Counted from the stretch's first letter, positions 49,694 through 58,846 are shown. The stretch is 64,000 nucleotides of DNA from Pseudomonas sp. Irchel s3h14 (GCF_900187425.1 NZ_FYDJ01000006.1:248001-312000), one strand, 5' to 3'. Notes: generated by a model from the sequence alone, not told the origin. Made by a program: numbers and translations.

Positions 49694-50041
49694 TCAGCAG
49701 CAGGCGGCAGTGTTGATAGGGCGGTCACCCATCGTTTTGAGTCGAGTGTTGTTTTCCTCAAGCCAGTCGGCGTTGGCGTCCAGGGTTGTCTCAAGAATGG
49801 TGCGAACCCACTTTGGCAGTTCAGGGTTGAGCCGGTAGTACACCCACTGACCCTGGCGGCGGTCCAGCAGCAGGCCACATGCCCGAAGTTGCGCGAGGTG
49901 GCGGGAGATTTTCGGCTGACTGTCGTTTAGGGCGCAGACCAGTTCGCAGACGCATAACTCTCCCTCACGGGTGATCAGTAAGGTGGCCCGTGTGCGAGTT
50001 TCGTCGGACAGGCATTTGAATACGGCAGAAGGGTTCAGCAT
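49694..50041 (-). CDS. arsR: Arsenic-responsive repressor ArsR
   Basis: A 115-residue winged-helix repressor that releases DNA on binding As(III). The metal site [11 protein letters not shown] (Cys30, Cys32, Cys36) sits in the DNA-binding region; the recognition helix is [12 protein letters not shown]. The C-terminus ends in a Cys pair (AACC), which may add a ligand. It is the first gene of arsRBCH. Confidence 0.96.
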   Translation of the reverse strand: MLNPSAVFKCLSDETRTRATLLITREGELCVCELVCALNDSQPKISRHLAQLRACGLLLDRRQGQWVYYRLNPELPKWVRTILETTLDANADWLEENNTRLKTMGDRPINTAACC

Positions 50042-50059
50042 GGAGGCGTCTTCAATACA

Positions 50060-50092
50060 TGTGGTTATCCGAATATACGGTTATCCATATGT
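50060..50092. promoter_or_regulatory. Candidate ArsR operator (tandem GGTTATCC repeats)
   Basis: GGTTATCC occurs at 50063-50070 and again at 50079-50086, 16 bases apart, each followed by an AT-rich tail (GAATAT and ATAT). The pair lies 22-45 bases upstream of the arsR start, where an autoregulatory operator is expected. The assignment is by position and symmetry. Confidence 0.5.
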
Positions 50093-50272
50093 GTCGAGCA
50101 AGTCAAAATCAGATCGACGTCGATAAGACGACCTGTCGGACGTGACTTTGCACAGGGGATTGAATCAGTGAATGGCTGCTCATCTTGAAAATGCAATTGC
50201 AAATTTGTATCATTCGTTTTCAATTCAGCGAAGCAGGGAACGCCGCGCCAAAACAATAATAAGGTCAAGGCA

Positions 50273-50845
50273 ATGCTCAAAATGCTTCTCGTGTACGGTC
50301 ATCTGCTCGCTACGTGTATTGCCCTGGGGAGGGTGTTGCAGGCGGATCACAAACTTTGGAGTTGGCGCAAGGAAATACTGGACCAGGCGAGGCTTGAGTA
50401 CCTTGATGAAACTCAGAGGATCGTCAGCCTCGCACTGCTGGCCCTTTGGGCAAGCGGACTGTTGCTGGTGCTTGAGGGGTATCTCAATGAAGGCGACGCC
50501 TATCTGCTCAATCAGAAACTCTGGGCCAAGGTAACGGTCGTCGCGCTGCTTAGCTTCAACGGTGCATTGTTGCATCGAGTCGGCTTCCCGTTGCTGCAAA
50601 AGGCTCCATTCGTCGCACTGCGCAGTGCAGGCCGCACACGGCTCGCCTTGTTGGGTGCGCTTTCCATGAGCGGTTGGCTATTCGCCGCTTTCCTGGGGGT
50701 GGCTCGAGCCTGGAACCACGTGTTGCCTTATCTACATGTGATGGGCGCATTCGCCGCATTCTCGTTACTGGCTTGTTGCGTGGCACTTGCAGTCGCCGGT
50801 AGGGCGGGCAGTGTCGGTGCGCAAAAATCCTCCGTACCGGGGTAG
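50273..50845 (+). CDS. Unknown membrane protein next to ars operon
   Basis: A 190-residue protein with about five hydrophobic segments (for example VYGHLLATCIALGRVL near the start and LPYLHVMGAFAAFSLLACCVAL at the end). I do not recognise a family with certainty. It is divergent from arsR but separated by 231 bases, and no regulatory link is shown. Confidence 0.65.
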   Translation: MLKMLLVYGHLLATCIALGRVLQADHKLWSWRKEILDQARLEYLDETQRIVSLALLALWASGLLLVLEGYLNEGDAYLLNQKLWAKVTVVALLSFNGALLHRVGFPLLQKAPFVALRSAGRTRLALLGALSMSGWLFAAFLGVARAWNHVLPYLHVMGAFAAFSLLACCVALAVAGRAGSVGAQKSSVPG

Positions 50846-50933
50846 CTATCAATAATGGGCAGCCGGTAGCCTGGAGTTTGTCGAGCCATTGTGGTTGACC
50901 GTGAATCGAACGGTCCGCTTCACTGCCGCCCTT

Positions 50934-51233
50934 TTAATTTTTGCACTCCGCCAACACCACTTTGCAGGTATTGGGCGTGCCACCGGATCGGCCGGCATAG
51001 CGTATGCAATTATTCAGGGATTTTTTGCGGGCCATGTTCAAGGTGGAGCCCCAAGCCAGGCCGCCCTCGCCGACAGTGGGTAGCGCTTTTGCATAGCAGC
51101 TGTCGCCTAGGCTTGAAGCCGAATAGCTAGCCGTCGCAGCTTTGCCTGCACATCCCGCTGCCAGCGCCAGGTTGATGGCGAGCAGGGAGAGCAGGATCCA
51201 TGACGAGCACTGGCGCGCTGTTTTTCCGGTCAT
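50934..51233 (-). CDS. Small DUF4189-like lipoprotein/exported protein
   Basis: A 99-residue protein with a long signal sequence and a lipobox-like LAAGC near residue 28. The mature part GEGGLAWGSTLNMARKKSLNNCIRYAGRSGG with C..C spacing at the end resembles DUF4189 repeats (W-G-S..A..ALxxC). Function is unknown. It is isolated on the minus strand. Confidence 0.6.
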   Translation of the reverse strand: MTGKTARQCSSWILLSLLAINLALAAGCAGKAATASYSASSLGDSCYAKALPTVGEGGLAWGSTLNMARKKSLNNCIRYAGRSGGTPNTCKVVLAECKN

Positions 51234-51438
51234 CCCGTTTCCCCTGTATCAAGAGGCTGGAGGCATGTTTGTGGTCGTTCACTATTCAGATTAGACGGTG
51301 TTGCGCCTGCCCTTGGGGCATTCTTGCTGTGCTGCCAGTCACCAGAATTCTCCCGCAACAACAGCGCTCGCTGGACGCCATAACCGCGCCTATGGCATCG
51401 TCGAAAAAATACGCCATGTAGTAAACAGGATAAAAACA

Positions 51439-52461
51439 ATGGAGGAGGGTGATGAGGTCGGCGCCAAGGCGTCGATGGCCACGCTGACAGCGTTCAATCG
51501 TTGCGTGTTGCACCTGGGGCGGCTTGCTCGAGACCGCGGCGCCTCCCAATTCATCGCCGACGGCCTGCAGGCCTTCCGCCAACTGGTGCCCTTCGCTTCG
51601 GCATGGTGGGGCGAGATGTCGACGTCAGACGCCAGTACTCCCCCTCAAAGCTGGATGCACGGGCGGATCGATCTGCCCGAGTCGTTTGCCGTCGAATGGC
51701 ACAAAGTGGCGGTCAGCGACAGATTTTCCCAGGAAACCTTAAGTCAACCCGGGGAAGTGGTGCGCGACAGTGGGTTCACCGACCCCTGTGAGGAGGTGAA
51801 CGACTTCGCACGGCGTCACGACCTCTACCACCTGATGTGCATCACGTTCGAGCTCCCTGAAAGCGGCTTGATGTTCTTCGTCTGTCTCTACCGTGGCCTT
51901 CATGCACCGGCTTTCAATGACAGCGAGGACGGGTTGTTCTCGGCGTTCTGCGACCATCTGTTGCAGTTGTGGCGCTTTCAGGTGCAGGACATGATTCGCT
52001 GCGACACGGGCAACGGGGCGAGTGACTTCGGGGTCGCGCGGATGGACGGCAGTCTGCTGTATGTCGGCGCAAGTCTGTGCGCCGCCATTCAGCGCGAGTT
52101 GCCCGGCTGGAGTGGCTCAATGCTTCCCGTTGATGTCATCGCGCAACTGCAAAAAGCGCCGTGTGTGATTCGCCTGGGTCGCACTGCAATGACACTTAGC
52201 CCCAACGCCGAGCACGTCATCCTGTCACTCGAATCACAGTCACGCGGGGCGGTGCTGGCGCCACGCGAGCGCACGGCCGCGATGCTGTTCGCCGCCGGCC
52301 ATTCCTATAAGGAAATTGCCAAAATCCTTGCACTGAGTCCGGCCACAGTGCGTACCTATCTGCGCAACTGCTACTTGCAGCTCGGCGTGAAGAGCAAAGT
52401 GGAGCTGGGTTCAGCCCTGCGTTCGCCGACTTCGCTTGCGGAAACTGCACGTCGTAATTAA
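51439..52461 (+). CDS. LuxR-type transcriptional regulator
   Basis: A 340-residue regulator with an N-terminal domain of unknown ligand type and a C-terminal LuxR HTH (LAPRERTAAMLFAAGHSYKEIAKILALSPATVRTYLRNCYLQLGVKSKVELGSAL, about 275-330). No autoinducer-binding domain is obvious. The ATG 51439 has AGGA seven bases upstream; an in-frame ATG twelve codons later is possible. It precedes the amidohydrolase cluster on the same strand. Confidence 0.85.
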   Translation: MEEGDEVGAKASMATLTAFNRCVLHLGRLARDRGASQFIADGLQAFRQLVPFASAWWGEMSTSDASTPPQSWMHGRIDLPESFAVEWHKVAVSDRFSQETLSQPGEVVRDSGFTDPCEEVNDFARRHDLYHLMCITFELPESGLMFFVCLYRGLHAPAFNDSEDGLFSAFCDHLLQLWRFQVQDMIRCDTGNGASDFGVARMDGSLLYVGASLCAAIQRELPGWSGSMLPVDVIAQLQKAPCVIRLGRTAMTLSPNAEHVILSLESQSRGAVLAPRERTAAMLFAAGHSYKEIAKILALSPATVRTYLRNCYLQLGVKSKVELGSALRSPTSLAETARRN

Positions 52462-52775
52462 GCGCAGCACCTTAAGCCACCACGCAGTCCTTGTAGCAGC
52501 TGGCGAAGCCTGCGTCCGGCTGCGCAGCAGTCGTAAACCCTGAGTGCGCGGTGAGTCTGGTGCACCGCATAGTCTGACTTCACGACTGCTACGCAGCCTT
52601 CGGCAGCTGCTACAAAGTATGCGTTGCTGCTCAACTGACCGATATTTGCCTTACCCCTCCTCATTTGTGGAGGTCCATCCGACCGCCGCGCTCTATAGGG
52701 TATGCCCTGCATATCAGGGGCTTGCGGCCGTCCGTTCGGGCCACTTCCAAAACTATAAAAATAGAGGTGAGGCAG
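52462..52775. other. Intergenic region upstream of the amidohydrolase cluster
   Basis: About 310 bases, largely taken up by the inverted repeat at 52491-52615. The remainder (52616-52775) should hold the promoter of the amidohydrolase genes and ends in the AGAGGTGAGG ribosome-binding site. No gene is supported. Confidence 0.6.
52491..52615. repeat. Long imperfect inverted repeat, GTAGCAGCTG type
   Basis: The outer arms TTGTAGCAGCTG (52491-52502) and CAGCTGCTACAA (52604-52615) are exact complements. Inner arms of 16 bases (GGCTGCGCAGCAGTCG, 52518-52533, and its complement at 52584-52599) differ at one position. It shares its core with 18083-18128 and probably folds as a transcript-end hairpin for the LuxR gene. 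Confidence 0.85.
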
Positions 52776-54644
52776 TTGAAATTTTCCAGGCTATTTATCG
52801 CCGTTGCCGCGACAACGGCATTTTCCTGCGTGGCGCTGGTGGGGTGTCAGACACACGCTTCGACAGGCGCCGACATGGTCATGCGCAACGGCTATGTCTA
52901 CACCGTCGACGGCAAGAATTCCGTGCAGCAGGCGATCGCCGTCACGGGCGGGAAGATCGTTTATGTCGGCAGCGATGCAGGGGTTGCCTCGTACATCGGC
53001 ACGCAGACGCAGCTGATCGATCTGGCCGGCCGCATGCTGATGCCGGGCTTCGTTGATGCGCACATGCATCCGGGGGATGGCGGCCGCGCCATGACCTTGT
53101 GCGACCTGAAATACCAGACGATGACCCGCAAGGCTTTCCAGGAAACCATTCAGGCGTGCCTGGATGCCGACAAGGACAAAGGCCCCGATGTCTGGCTCGA
53201 AGTGGGCAGCTGGGATCGCATTGGCATGACCGGACTCGACGGCGACCCCGATAAGTCGACGCTGGACGCACTCAAGACCAACCGTCCGATTCAAGTCCGC
53301 TCCACCGACTTCCATACGGTGCTGACCAACTCCCGCGGCTTGGCGGTTGCCGGTATCAACAAGCACACGGCCAATCCCGGTGACGGCAAGTACATGCGCG
53401 ACAGCGCCGGCAACCCGAACGGCATCTGCGAAGACGGAGCCGCCGAAGCCATGGCCGCCGTGGTGCCGCCCGCCACCGACGCAGAGAAACTCAATCAGAC
53501 CCGCGCGGCGCTCGACGCCATGCGCCAGCAAGGCATCACCAGTTTCTTCGATGCCTTGTCGGGGCCGGAAAACGGCAAAGCGTTTACCACCCTGCAGCAG
53601 TCGGGTGAGCTGACGGCCCGGGCCTTGTTGGCGATCAAACTCGACCCTGCGGCTGCCACGGCGGACCCGGCGAAGACCATCGCCGAAGCCAAGGCGCTGG
53701 CTGATACCTACGATCAGGGCGAAGCAAAAGTAGCGCCGGGCGTGAGCATGCGCCACGTCAAATTGTTCATGGACGGCATCATCAACGCGCCGGCGGACAC
53801 GGGTGCCATGTTGACGCCGTACCTGCGCAATGCCGGCACCGATACGGCGCCGAAGTGGACTCCCGGTAAAAACACAGGTGAGCTTTACTTCCCGCCGCAA
53901 GTACTCAACCCACTGCTGCTGAAAGCCGTTCAGGTCGGCCTCGATCCGCACCTTCACGCCACCGGAGACCGCGCGGTGCGCGACTCACTGAACGGCATCG
54001 AATACGTGCGCCAGCAACTGCCCGGCAATGGCTTCCGCCCGGCCATTACTCACAACGAGTCGGTGGACCCTGCCGACTATGCGCGCTTCAAGGCGCTCGA
54101 CGTGACCGCCAACATGTCCTTCCAGTGGGCTCAGCAGGCACCGTCTACGGTTGACGGCACCAACGAGCATCTGGGGGCGGCGCGATTTGCCCGCATGGAA
54201 CCCTCCGGCAGCATCGCTCGTGCCGGCGGCCGTGTGGCGTATGGCAGCGACTGGCCGGTCGACCCGCTCGACGAGTTCCTGGCGCTGAAGATCGGTGTCA
54301 CCCGCTCAGGCGATCCGCTGAACCCGCACAGCTACGGCCCCAAGTATGCGGGCAGGCTGAATACCGACCCGGCGCTGTCGCGCACTGAAGTGCTGCGCAC
54401 CATCACCATGAACGCCGCCGAGCAGCTGAAACTGGACGCTGTTGTCGGCTCGGTCGAGGTGGGCAAGTTTGCGGACCTGATCGTTCTGGACAAGAACTTC
54501 ATGCAGGTGCCCGAGGAGGAGTTGGCTCGAAACAACGTGCTGCTGACGGTCGTGGGCGGCCAGGTCGTGTGGGCCAAGGCGCCGTTCGTTGGCCTTGATC
54601 CGAAGGCATTGTCCCAGGCATCAGCCTCCCGTCCTGCCCAATAA
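52776..54644 (+). CDS. Exported amidohydrolase (YtcJ-like), lipoprotein
   Basis: A 622-residue amidohydrolase of the amidohydrolase_3/YtcJ family. A lipobox LVGC (Cys24) with +2 Gln predicts an outer-membrane lipoprotein. The metal-binding HxH is His96/His98 (VDAHMHPGD); further ligands lie in LHATGDRAVRDSLN and YGSDWPVDPLDEFLALK, and the C-terminal beta-sandwich ends DLIVLDKNFMQVP. The start is TTG at 52776 behind AGAGGTGAGG; a GTG nine bases earlier is possible. Substrate unknown; the cluster suggests a cyclic amide or purine-like compound. Confidence 0.9.
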   Translation: MKFSRLFIAVAATTAFSCVALVGCQTHASTGADMVMRNGYVYTVDGKNSVQQAIAVTGGKIVYVGSDAGVASYIGTQTQLIDLAGRMLMPGFVDAHMHPGDGGRAMTLCDLKYQTMTRKAFQETIQACLDADKDKGPDVWLEVGSWDRIGMTGLDGDPDKSTLDALKTNRPIQVRSTDFHTVLTNSRGLAVAGINKHTANPGDGKYMRDSAGNPNGICEDGAAEAMAAVVPPATDAEKLNQTRAALDAMRQQGITSFFDALSGPENGKAFTTLQQSGELTARALLAIKLDPAAATADPAKTIAEAKALADTYDQGEAKVAPGVSMRHVKLFMDGIINAPADTGAMLTPYLRNAGTDTAPKWTPGKNTGELYFPPQVLNPLLLKAVQVGLDPHLHATGDRAVRDSLNGIEYVRQQLPGNGFRPAITHNESVDPADYARFKALDVTANMSFQWAQQAPSTVDGTNEHLGAARFARMEPSGSIARAGGRVAYGSDWPVDPLDEFLALKIGVTRSGDPLNPHSYGPKYAGRLNTDPALSRTEVLRTITMNAAEQLKLDAVVGSVEVGKFADLIVLDKNFMQVPEEELARNNVLLTVVGGQVVWAKAPFVGLDPKALSQASASRPAQ

Positions 54645-54662
54645 AAACAAGAGAGTGTTCCG

Positions 54663-56405
54663 ATGCAGCGATTTATTCCAAACCTGTTGGCCGCAGCCCT
54701 GGCCTTTTCTTCGGTGCAAGCCCTGGCCGCCGCTGACCTTGTTTTGTACAACGGCAAGGTATTCACCGCCGAACCCGGTCAGGGACTGGTCCAGGCAGTG
54801 GCCGTGCAAGATGGCAAGATTCTCAAGGTGGGCAGCAATGCCGAGATCAACGCCCTGGCCGACACCGGCACGCAACGGATCGATCTGGCGGGCAAGGTGC
54901 TGATGCCAGGAATGATTGATACCCACAGTCACCCGGTGGTTGCGGCCTTCAACAGCATGGGGGCCAACCTGCTGGATGAAGTCAAGCCGTTGCCAGAGCT
55001 TGAACAGTGGATTATCGAACAGGATCAGGCGGGCATTGCGCGGGCCGGTGACGTGATCAGCATCGCCGGGGTCAGTTCGGCCTATTGGGACAAGAGCCGT
55101 GAGCTGGGCCAGCGCTTCAATCAGGGACGCTGGGCGGAGCAACCGGTGGTCCTCAGCGGGATCGACGGGCACACCGGCTGGGCCAACAACGCCATGCTCA
55201 AGCGCCTGAAAATCGACGCGACATTGGTAAAAGGACTCTCGGAACAGGACCGCAGCTTTGTGGGGCACGACGGGGATTTCACCCCCAATGGCTATTTTGC
55301 CGAGTCGCGCTGGGACCAGGTACGCAGCCAGATCCCCGCGCCCAGCGGCGAGATCATGTTGAAAGCCGCCCGCGAGGCGGTGAAGGTCAATAATCAATAC
55401 GGCGTCACCGCCTGGATGGACGCGGCGGCGAATGCCGGCAGTGGCGATTCGTTGTTCGATTTCAAGGCAACCGAGCAGAGTTACGGCGTGCTGCCGCTTT
55501 ACCGCGAACTCGCAGAGAAGGGCGAGCTCAATGCCCACGTCGCCGCGCTGCTGTTGGCCAACCCGAAAAGTCGGCCGGCCGACCTGGAAGTGCTGGCCAA
55601 GGTCATGAAGAAATTCGAGGGTGTGCCCAACCTGAGTTTTCCTGGTATCAAGGTATTCGCTGACGGCGTTCTGGAGTTTCCGGGGCAGACCGCCGCGGTC
55701 ATCGTTCCCTTCAAGAACAGCCATAAAAACGGTCAACTGCTGATCGACCCCAAGCACTTCGGTGAGTTGGTCGTGGCAGCGGAGAAGCGCGACTGGATTT
55801 TGCACATGCATGCGGTCGGCGACCGTGCGGTGCGTGAGTCACTCAATGGTTTTGCCTACGCGCGCAAACTCAACCCGACACCGGTGGCTCACAGCATCAG
55901 CCACCTGCAACTGGTCAACCCCAAAGAGTTTCCGCGCTTCAAGCAACTTGGGGTGATCGCTTCCATGCAATTGCTGTGGGCCACCGGCGAGAGTTACACC
56001 GTTGAGCTCGTCAAACCCTATATCAGCGCGTTTGCTTACGGTTATCAGTATCCCGCCAAGTCCCTGTATAACGCCGGTGCGGTCATCGCCGGTGGCAGTG
56101 ACTGGCCGGTGTCCAGCCCCAATCCATGGAATGCCATCGCTCAGGCCAGCACGCGCAAAGGGCCGCTGGGTGTGTTGAATGCCAAGGAAAGCATCGATCG
56201 CCAGACCATGTTCTACGCCTACACGCTCAATGCCGCCAAGGCCCTGCGCCTGGAGCAGCAGATTGGTTCGCTGACACCCGGCAAACAGGCCGATCTGATC
56301 ATCCTCGACCGCGATGTCTTCAAGGTCAGCGATGACGAACTGTTCGACACCAAGGTCCTGAAGACCTTCTTCGCCGGCAAAGAGGTGTACGCGCCCGCGT
56401 CCTGA
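54663..56405 (+). CDS. Second exported amidohydrolase (YtcJ-like)
   Basis: A 580-residue paralogue of the preceding gene with a cleavable signal peptide (MQRFIPNLLAAALAFSSVQALAA) instead of a lipobox. His88 and His90 form the HxH (MIDTHSHPVV); MHAVGDRAVRESLNGFAYA and GGSDWPVSSPNPWNAIAQA match the first enzyme. It lies 18 bases after it, so the two are probably cotranscribed. Substrate unknown. Confidence 0.9.
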   Translation: MQRFIPNLLAAALAFSSVQALAAADLVLYNGKVFTAEPGQGLVQAVAVQDGKILKVGSNAEINALADTGTQRIDLAGKVLMPGMIDTHSHPVVAAFNSMGANLLDEVKPLPELEQWIIEQDQAGIARAGDVISIAGVSSAYWDKSRELGQRFNQGRWAEQPVVLSGIDGHTGWANNAMLKRLKIDATLVKGLSEQDRSFVGHDGDFTPNGYFAESRWDQVRSQIPAPSGEIMLKAAREAVKVNNQYGVTAWMDAAANAGSGDSLFDFKATEQSYGVLPLYRELAEKGELNAHVAALLLANPKSRPADLEVLAKVMKKFEGVPNLSFPGIKVFADGVLEFPGQTAAVIVPFKNSHKNGQLLIDPKHFGELVVAAEKRDWILHMHAVGDRAVRESLNGFAYARKLNPTPVAHSISHLQLVNPKEFPRFKQLGVIASMQLLWATGESYTVELVKPYISAFAYGYQYPAKSLYNAGAVIAGGSDWPVSSPNPWNAIAQASTRKGPLGVLNAKESIDRQTMFYAYTLNAAKALRLEQQIGSLTPGKQADLIILDRDVFKVSDDELFDTKVLKTFFAGKEVYAPAS

Positions 56406-56516
56406 CCCTCCGTTCACCCGCACCACGCAAAAGACTGCCTGGCTCCTCGTATGACGAGGGGCTCGGCATCGCCATGTCCGAAATAACCCGCACCTCCATA
56501 AAAATAAGAGACTTGT

Positions 56517-57257
56517 ATGAACGTACGCTCAGTATTGACCCTTGCCACTCTTGTATTGGCACCCCTGACCACCCAGGCACTGACACTCAACGATGACTTC
56601 AGCCTGGACATGACCCTGGGAGTCTTCAGCGACTACCGCACCCGTGGCATTTCGCAAACCCTGGGGGATCCTGCGGCCCAGGCCAGCGCCACGCTGGTGC
56701 ACAGCAGCGGCCTGTACGTGGGCGCCTGGACCTCGAATGTCGATTTCGGCGGCGAGTTCAAGACGCGGCAGGAACTCGAGTATTACGCGGGTTACTACTG
56801 GCAGGCGACCGAGGCCATCAGCCTCGATCTGGGGTACATCAAGTACGACTATCCAAAGGAAGGCCAATTCAACATGAGTGAGGTCTACGCCGTCCTTGAC
56901 GTTTATGGCGTGAAGCTCGGCGCCAACTACTCAAACGATACGCCGAACTTCTTTGGTGAGGACCAGGACACCCTTTACACCTACCTCAGCTACAAAATCG
57001 AATTGCCGGCCGAAATCGGTCTGGACCTGCGCGTGGGTCGCAACGATGTCAAAGACCCGGCGTTCTGGTCCGCCAGCGGCGAAAGCCGTGATGCCTACAC
57101 CGAGTGGGAAGCCAAGTTGACCCGTGACTTCGTGGGCGTGACCTGGGGCCTTAGCTACATCGATACCGACCTGTCGAAAAGCGAATGCACGAGCTGGTAT
57201 GGCTATGGTGATTTGTGCTCCGCCACTGTGGTTGCCAGTGCCAGCAAGGCGTTCTAA
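56517..57257 (+). CDS. TorF family (TIGR02001) putative outer-membrane porin
   Basis: A 246-residue protein with a signal peptide (to about TTQA) and a beta-rich mature region that begins LDMTLGVFSDYRTRGISQTLGDPAAQ, the signature of the TIGR02001 outer-membrane family. Alternating aromatic strands (YYAGYYWQA, LDLGYIKYDY) and a C-terminal Phe fit a small beta-barrel. Genes of this family commonly sit beside transporters. It is 111 bases after the second amidohydrolase. Confidence 0.88.
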   Translation: MNVRSVLTLATLVLAPLTTQALTLNDDFSLDMTLGVFSDYRTRGISQTLGDPAAQASATLVHSSGLYVGAWTSNVDFGGEFKTRQELEYYAGYYWQATEAISLDLGYIKYDYPKEGQFNMSEVYAVLDVYGVKLGANYSNDTPNFFGEDQDTLYTYLSYKIELPAEIGLDLRVGRNDVKDPAFWSASGESRDAYTEWEAKLTRDFVGVTWGLSYIDTDLSKSECTSWYGYGDLCSATVVASASKAF

Positions 57258-57307
57258 GCGTTCGAGCCCACACCCTAAAAACAAGCGCCTCAAAGGAAAA
57301 CAGCGTA

Positions 57308-58711
57308 ATGACCAAGGTCAGCGATAGTCAGCAGCGAAGTCCCCTGATCGAGACCCGTTCGATCGATTTCATCCCCGAGGCTGAGCGGCATGGCAGCCTC
57401 TACAGCCAGTTCACCCTATGGCTCGGCGCCAACCTGCAAATCACCGCGATCGTTACCGGCGCCCTGGCCGTGGTGCTGGGCGGTGATGTGTTCTGGTCAC
57501 TCATCGGCTTGCTGATCGGCCAGGTGCTCGGCGGTGCGGTGGTGGCTCTGCACGCGGCGCAAGGGCCGAAGCTCGGCCTGCCGCAGATGATCTCCAGTCG
57601 CGTGCAGTTCGGGGTCTATGGGGCGGCCATCCCGATTGTGCTGGTGTGCCTGATGTACCTCGGTTTCAGCGCCACCGGTGCGGTGTTGTCGGGGCAGGCG
57701 ATTGCCCAGTTGATTCATGTCAGCGACAGCGCCGGCATCCTGATTTTCGCCTCCTGCATCGCGTTTCTGACGATCTTCGGTTACCGGGTCATCCACCTGG
57801 TCGGCCGGGTGGCCAGCGTGCTGGGCATCATCGCCTTCGTCTATCTGTTTACCCGGTTGATGACCCTCAACGATATCGGTCTGCTGCTGGAAAACCGTCA
57901 CTTCGGCTGGAGTACTTTCCTGCTGGCGGTGTCGTTGTCCGCCTCCTGGCAGATCGCCTTTGGCCCTTATGTGGCTGACTACTCACGCTACCTGCCGAGC
58001 AAGACTTCGTCCTGGAAGACGTTCGCTGCCGTCGGACTTGGAACGGTGCTGGGCGCTCAGGCGTCCATGGTCCTGGGGGTGTTCGCCGCGGCGTTGGCCG
58101 GTGCGAACTTCCGCGGTCACGAGGTGGCGACCATCGTCGGGTTGGGCAGTACCGGTGTGATGGCGTCCCTGCTGTACCTGAGCGTGGTGTTCGGCAAGGT
58201 CACGGTGTCCACGCTCAACGCGTATGGCAGCTTCATGTGCGTGGCCACCATCATCAGTGGTTTCCGCAGTCGTCTGGAGATATCCGCCCGGCAGCGCATG
58301 GTGTTTGTGTTGTTGATTGTCGCGGCGTCCACCACGCTCGCGCTGCTGGGCCAGTACTCGTTTCTCAACACCTTCAAGTACTTCATCCTGTTTTTGCTGA
58401 CCTTCTTCACACCGTGGAGCGCGATCAATCTGGTGGATTACTACTTCATCAACAAAGAGCGCTATGACATCCCGGCGCTGTCCGACCCGGCGGGTCGTTA
58501 TGGCCGTTGGAACATGCGCGGGATAAGCGTGTATGTCATCGGTGTATTGATCCAGTTGCCCTTCGTCGATACTCACTTCTACTCCGGGCCGATGGTGGCG
58601 CAGCTCGGCGGCGTCGATATTTCCTGGATCGTCGGTCTGGTGGTGCCGGGGATTTTGTATTACGGGCTGGCCAGGACATCAATGCCGGCGGTGGTCCCTG
58701 CGCGGAACTGA
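57308..58711 (+). CDS. NCS1 family (cytosine/purine/allantoin) permease
   Basis: A 467-residue 12-helix permease of the nucleobase-cation-symport-1 family, as shown by the length, the start IDFIPEAERHGSLYSQFTLWLGANLQ, and the YVADYSRYLP and WSAINLVDYYFI segments. Members import cytosine, uracil, allantoin, hydantoins or purines. It follows the porin by 50 bases with AAGGA upstream and may import the product of the exported amidohydrolases; the substrate is unknown. Confidence 0.94.
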   Translation: MTKVSDSQQRSPLIETRSIDFIPEAERHGSLYSQFTLWLGANLQITAIVTGALAVVLGGDVFWSLIGLLIGQVLGGAVVALHAAQGPKLGLPQMISSRVQFGVYGAAIPIVLVCLMYLGFSATGAVLSGQAIAQLIHVSDSAGILIFASCIAFLTIFGYRVIHLVGRVASVLGIIAFVYLFTRLMTLNDIGLLLENRHFGWSTFLLAVSLSASWQIAFGPYVADYSRYLPSKTSSWKTFAAVGLGTVLGAQASMVLGVFAAALAGANFRGHEVATIVGLGSTGVMASLLYLSVVFGKVTVSTLNAYGSFMCVATIISGFRSRLEISARQRMVFVLLIVAASTTLALLGQYSFLNTFKYFILFLLTFFTPWSAINLVDYYFINKERYDIPALSDPAGRYGRWNMRGISVYVIGVLIQLPFVDTHFYSGPMVAQLGGVDISWIVGLVVPGILYYGLARTSMPAVVPARN

Positions 58712-58732
58712 AAGTCCTAAGGAGGAAAGCAA

Positions 58733-58790
58733 AAAGATCGCAGCCTGCGTACGCCGTCCCTTGTAGGAGCTGCCGCAGGCTGCGATCTTT
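58733..58790. repeat. 17-bp perfect inverted repeat after the permease
   Basis: AAAGATCGCAGCCTGCG (58733-58749) and its exact reverse complement (58774-58790) enclose a 24-base loop. The stem ends in CTTT, and the transcript would read TTTTGATC after it, a possible terminator for the permease. The sequence is a common Pseudomonas intergenic type. Confidence 0.85.
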
Positions 58791-58846
58791 TGATCTACAT
58801 TTCCCTTTTCCCGATCACCACATCAATCCCCAAGGAGACGATCAAC

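Noticed and set aside
52665..52775. Longer N-terminus for the first amidohydrolase
   Set aside because: The upstream residues lack a signal peptide and the lipoprotein signal begins exactly at the TTG behind AGAGGTGAGG.
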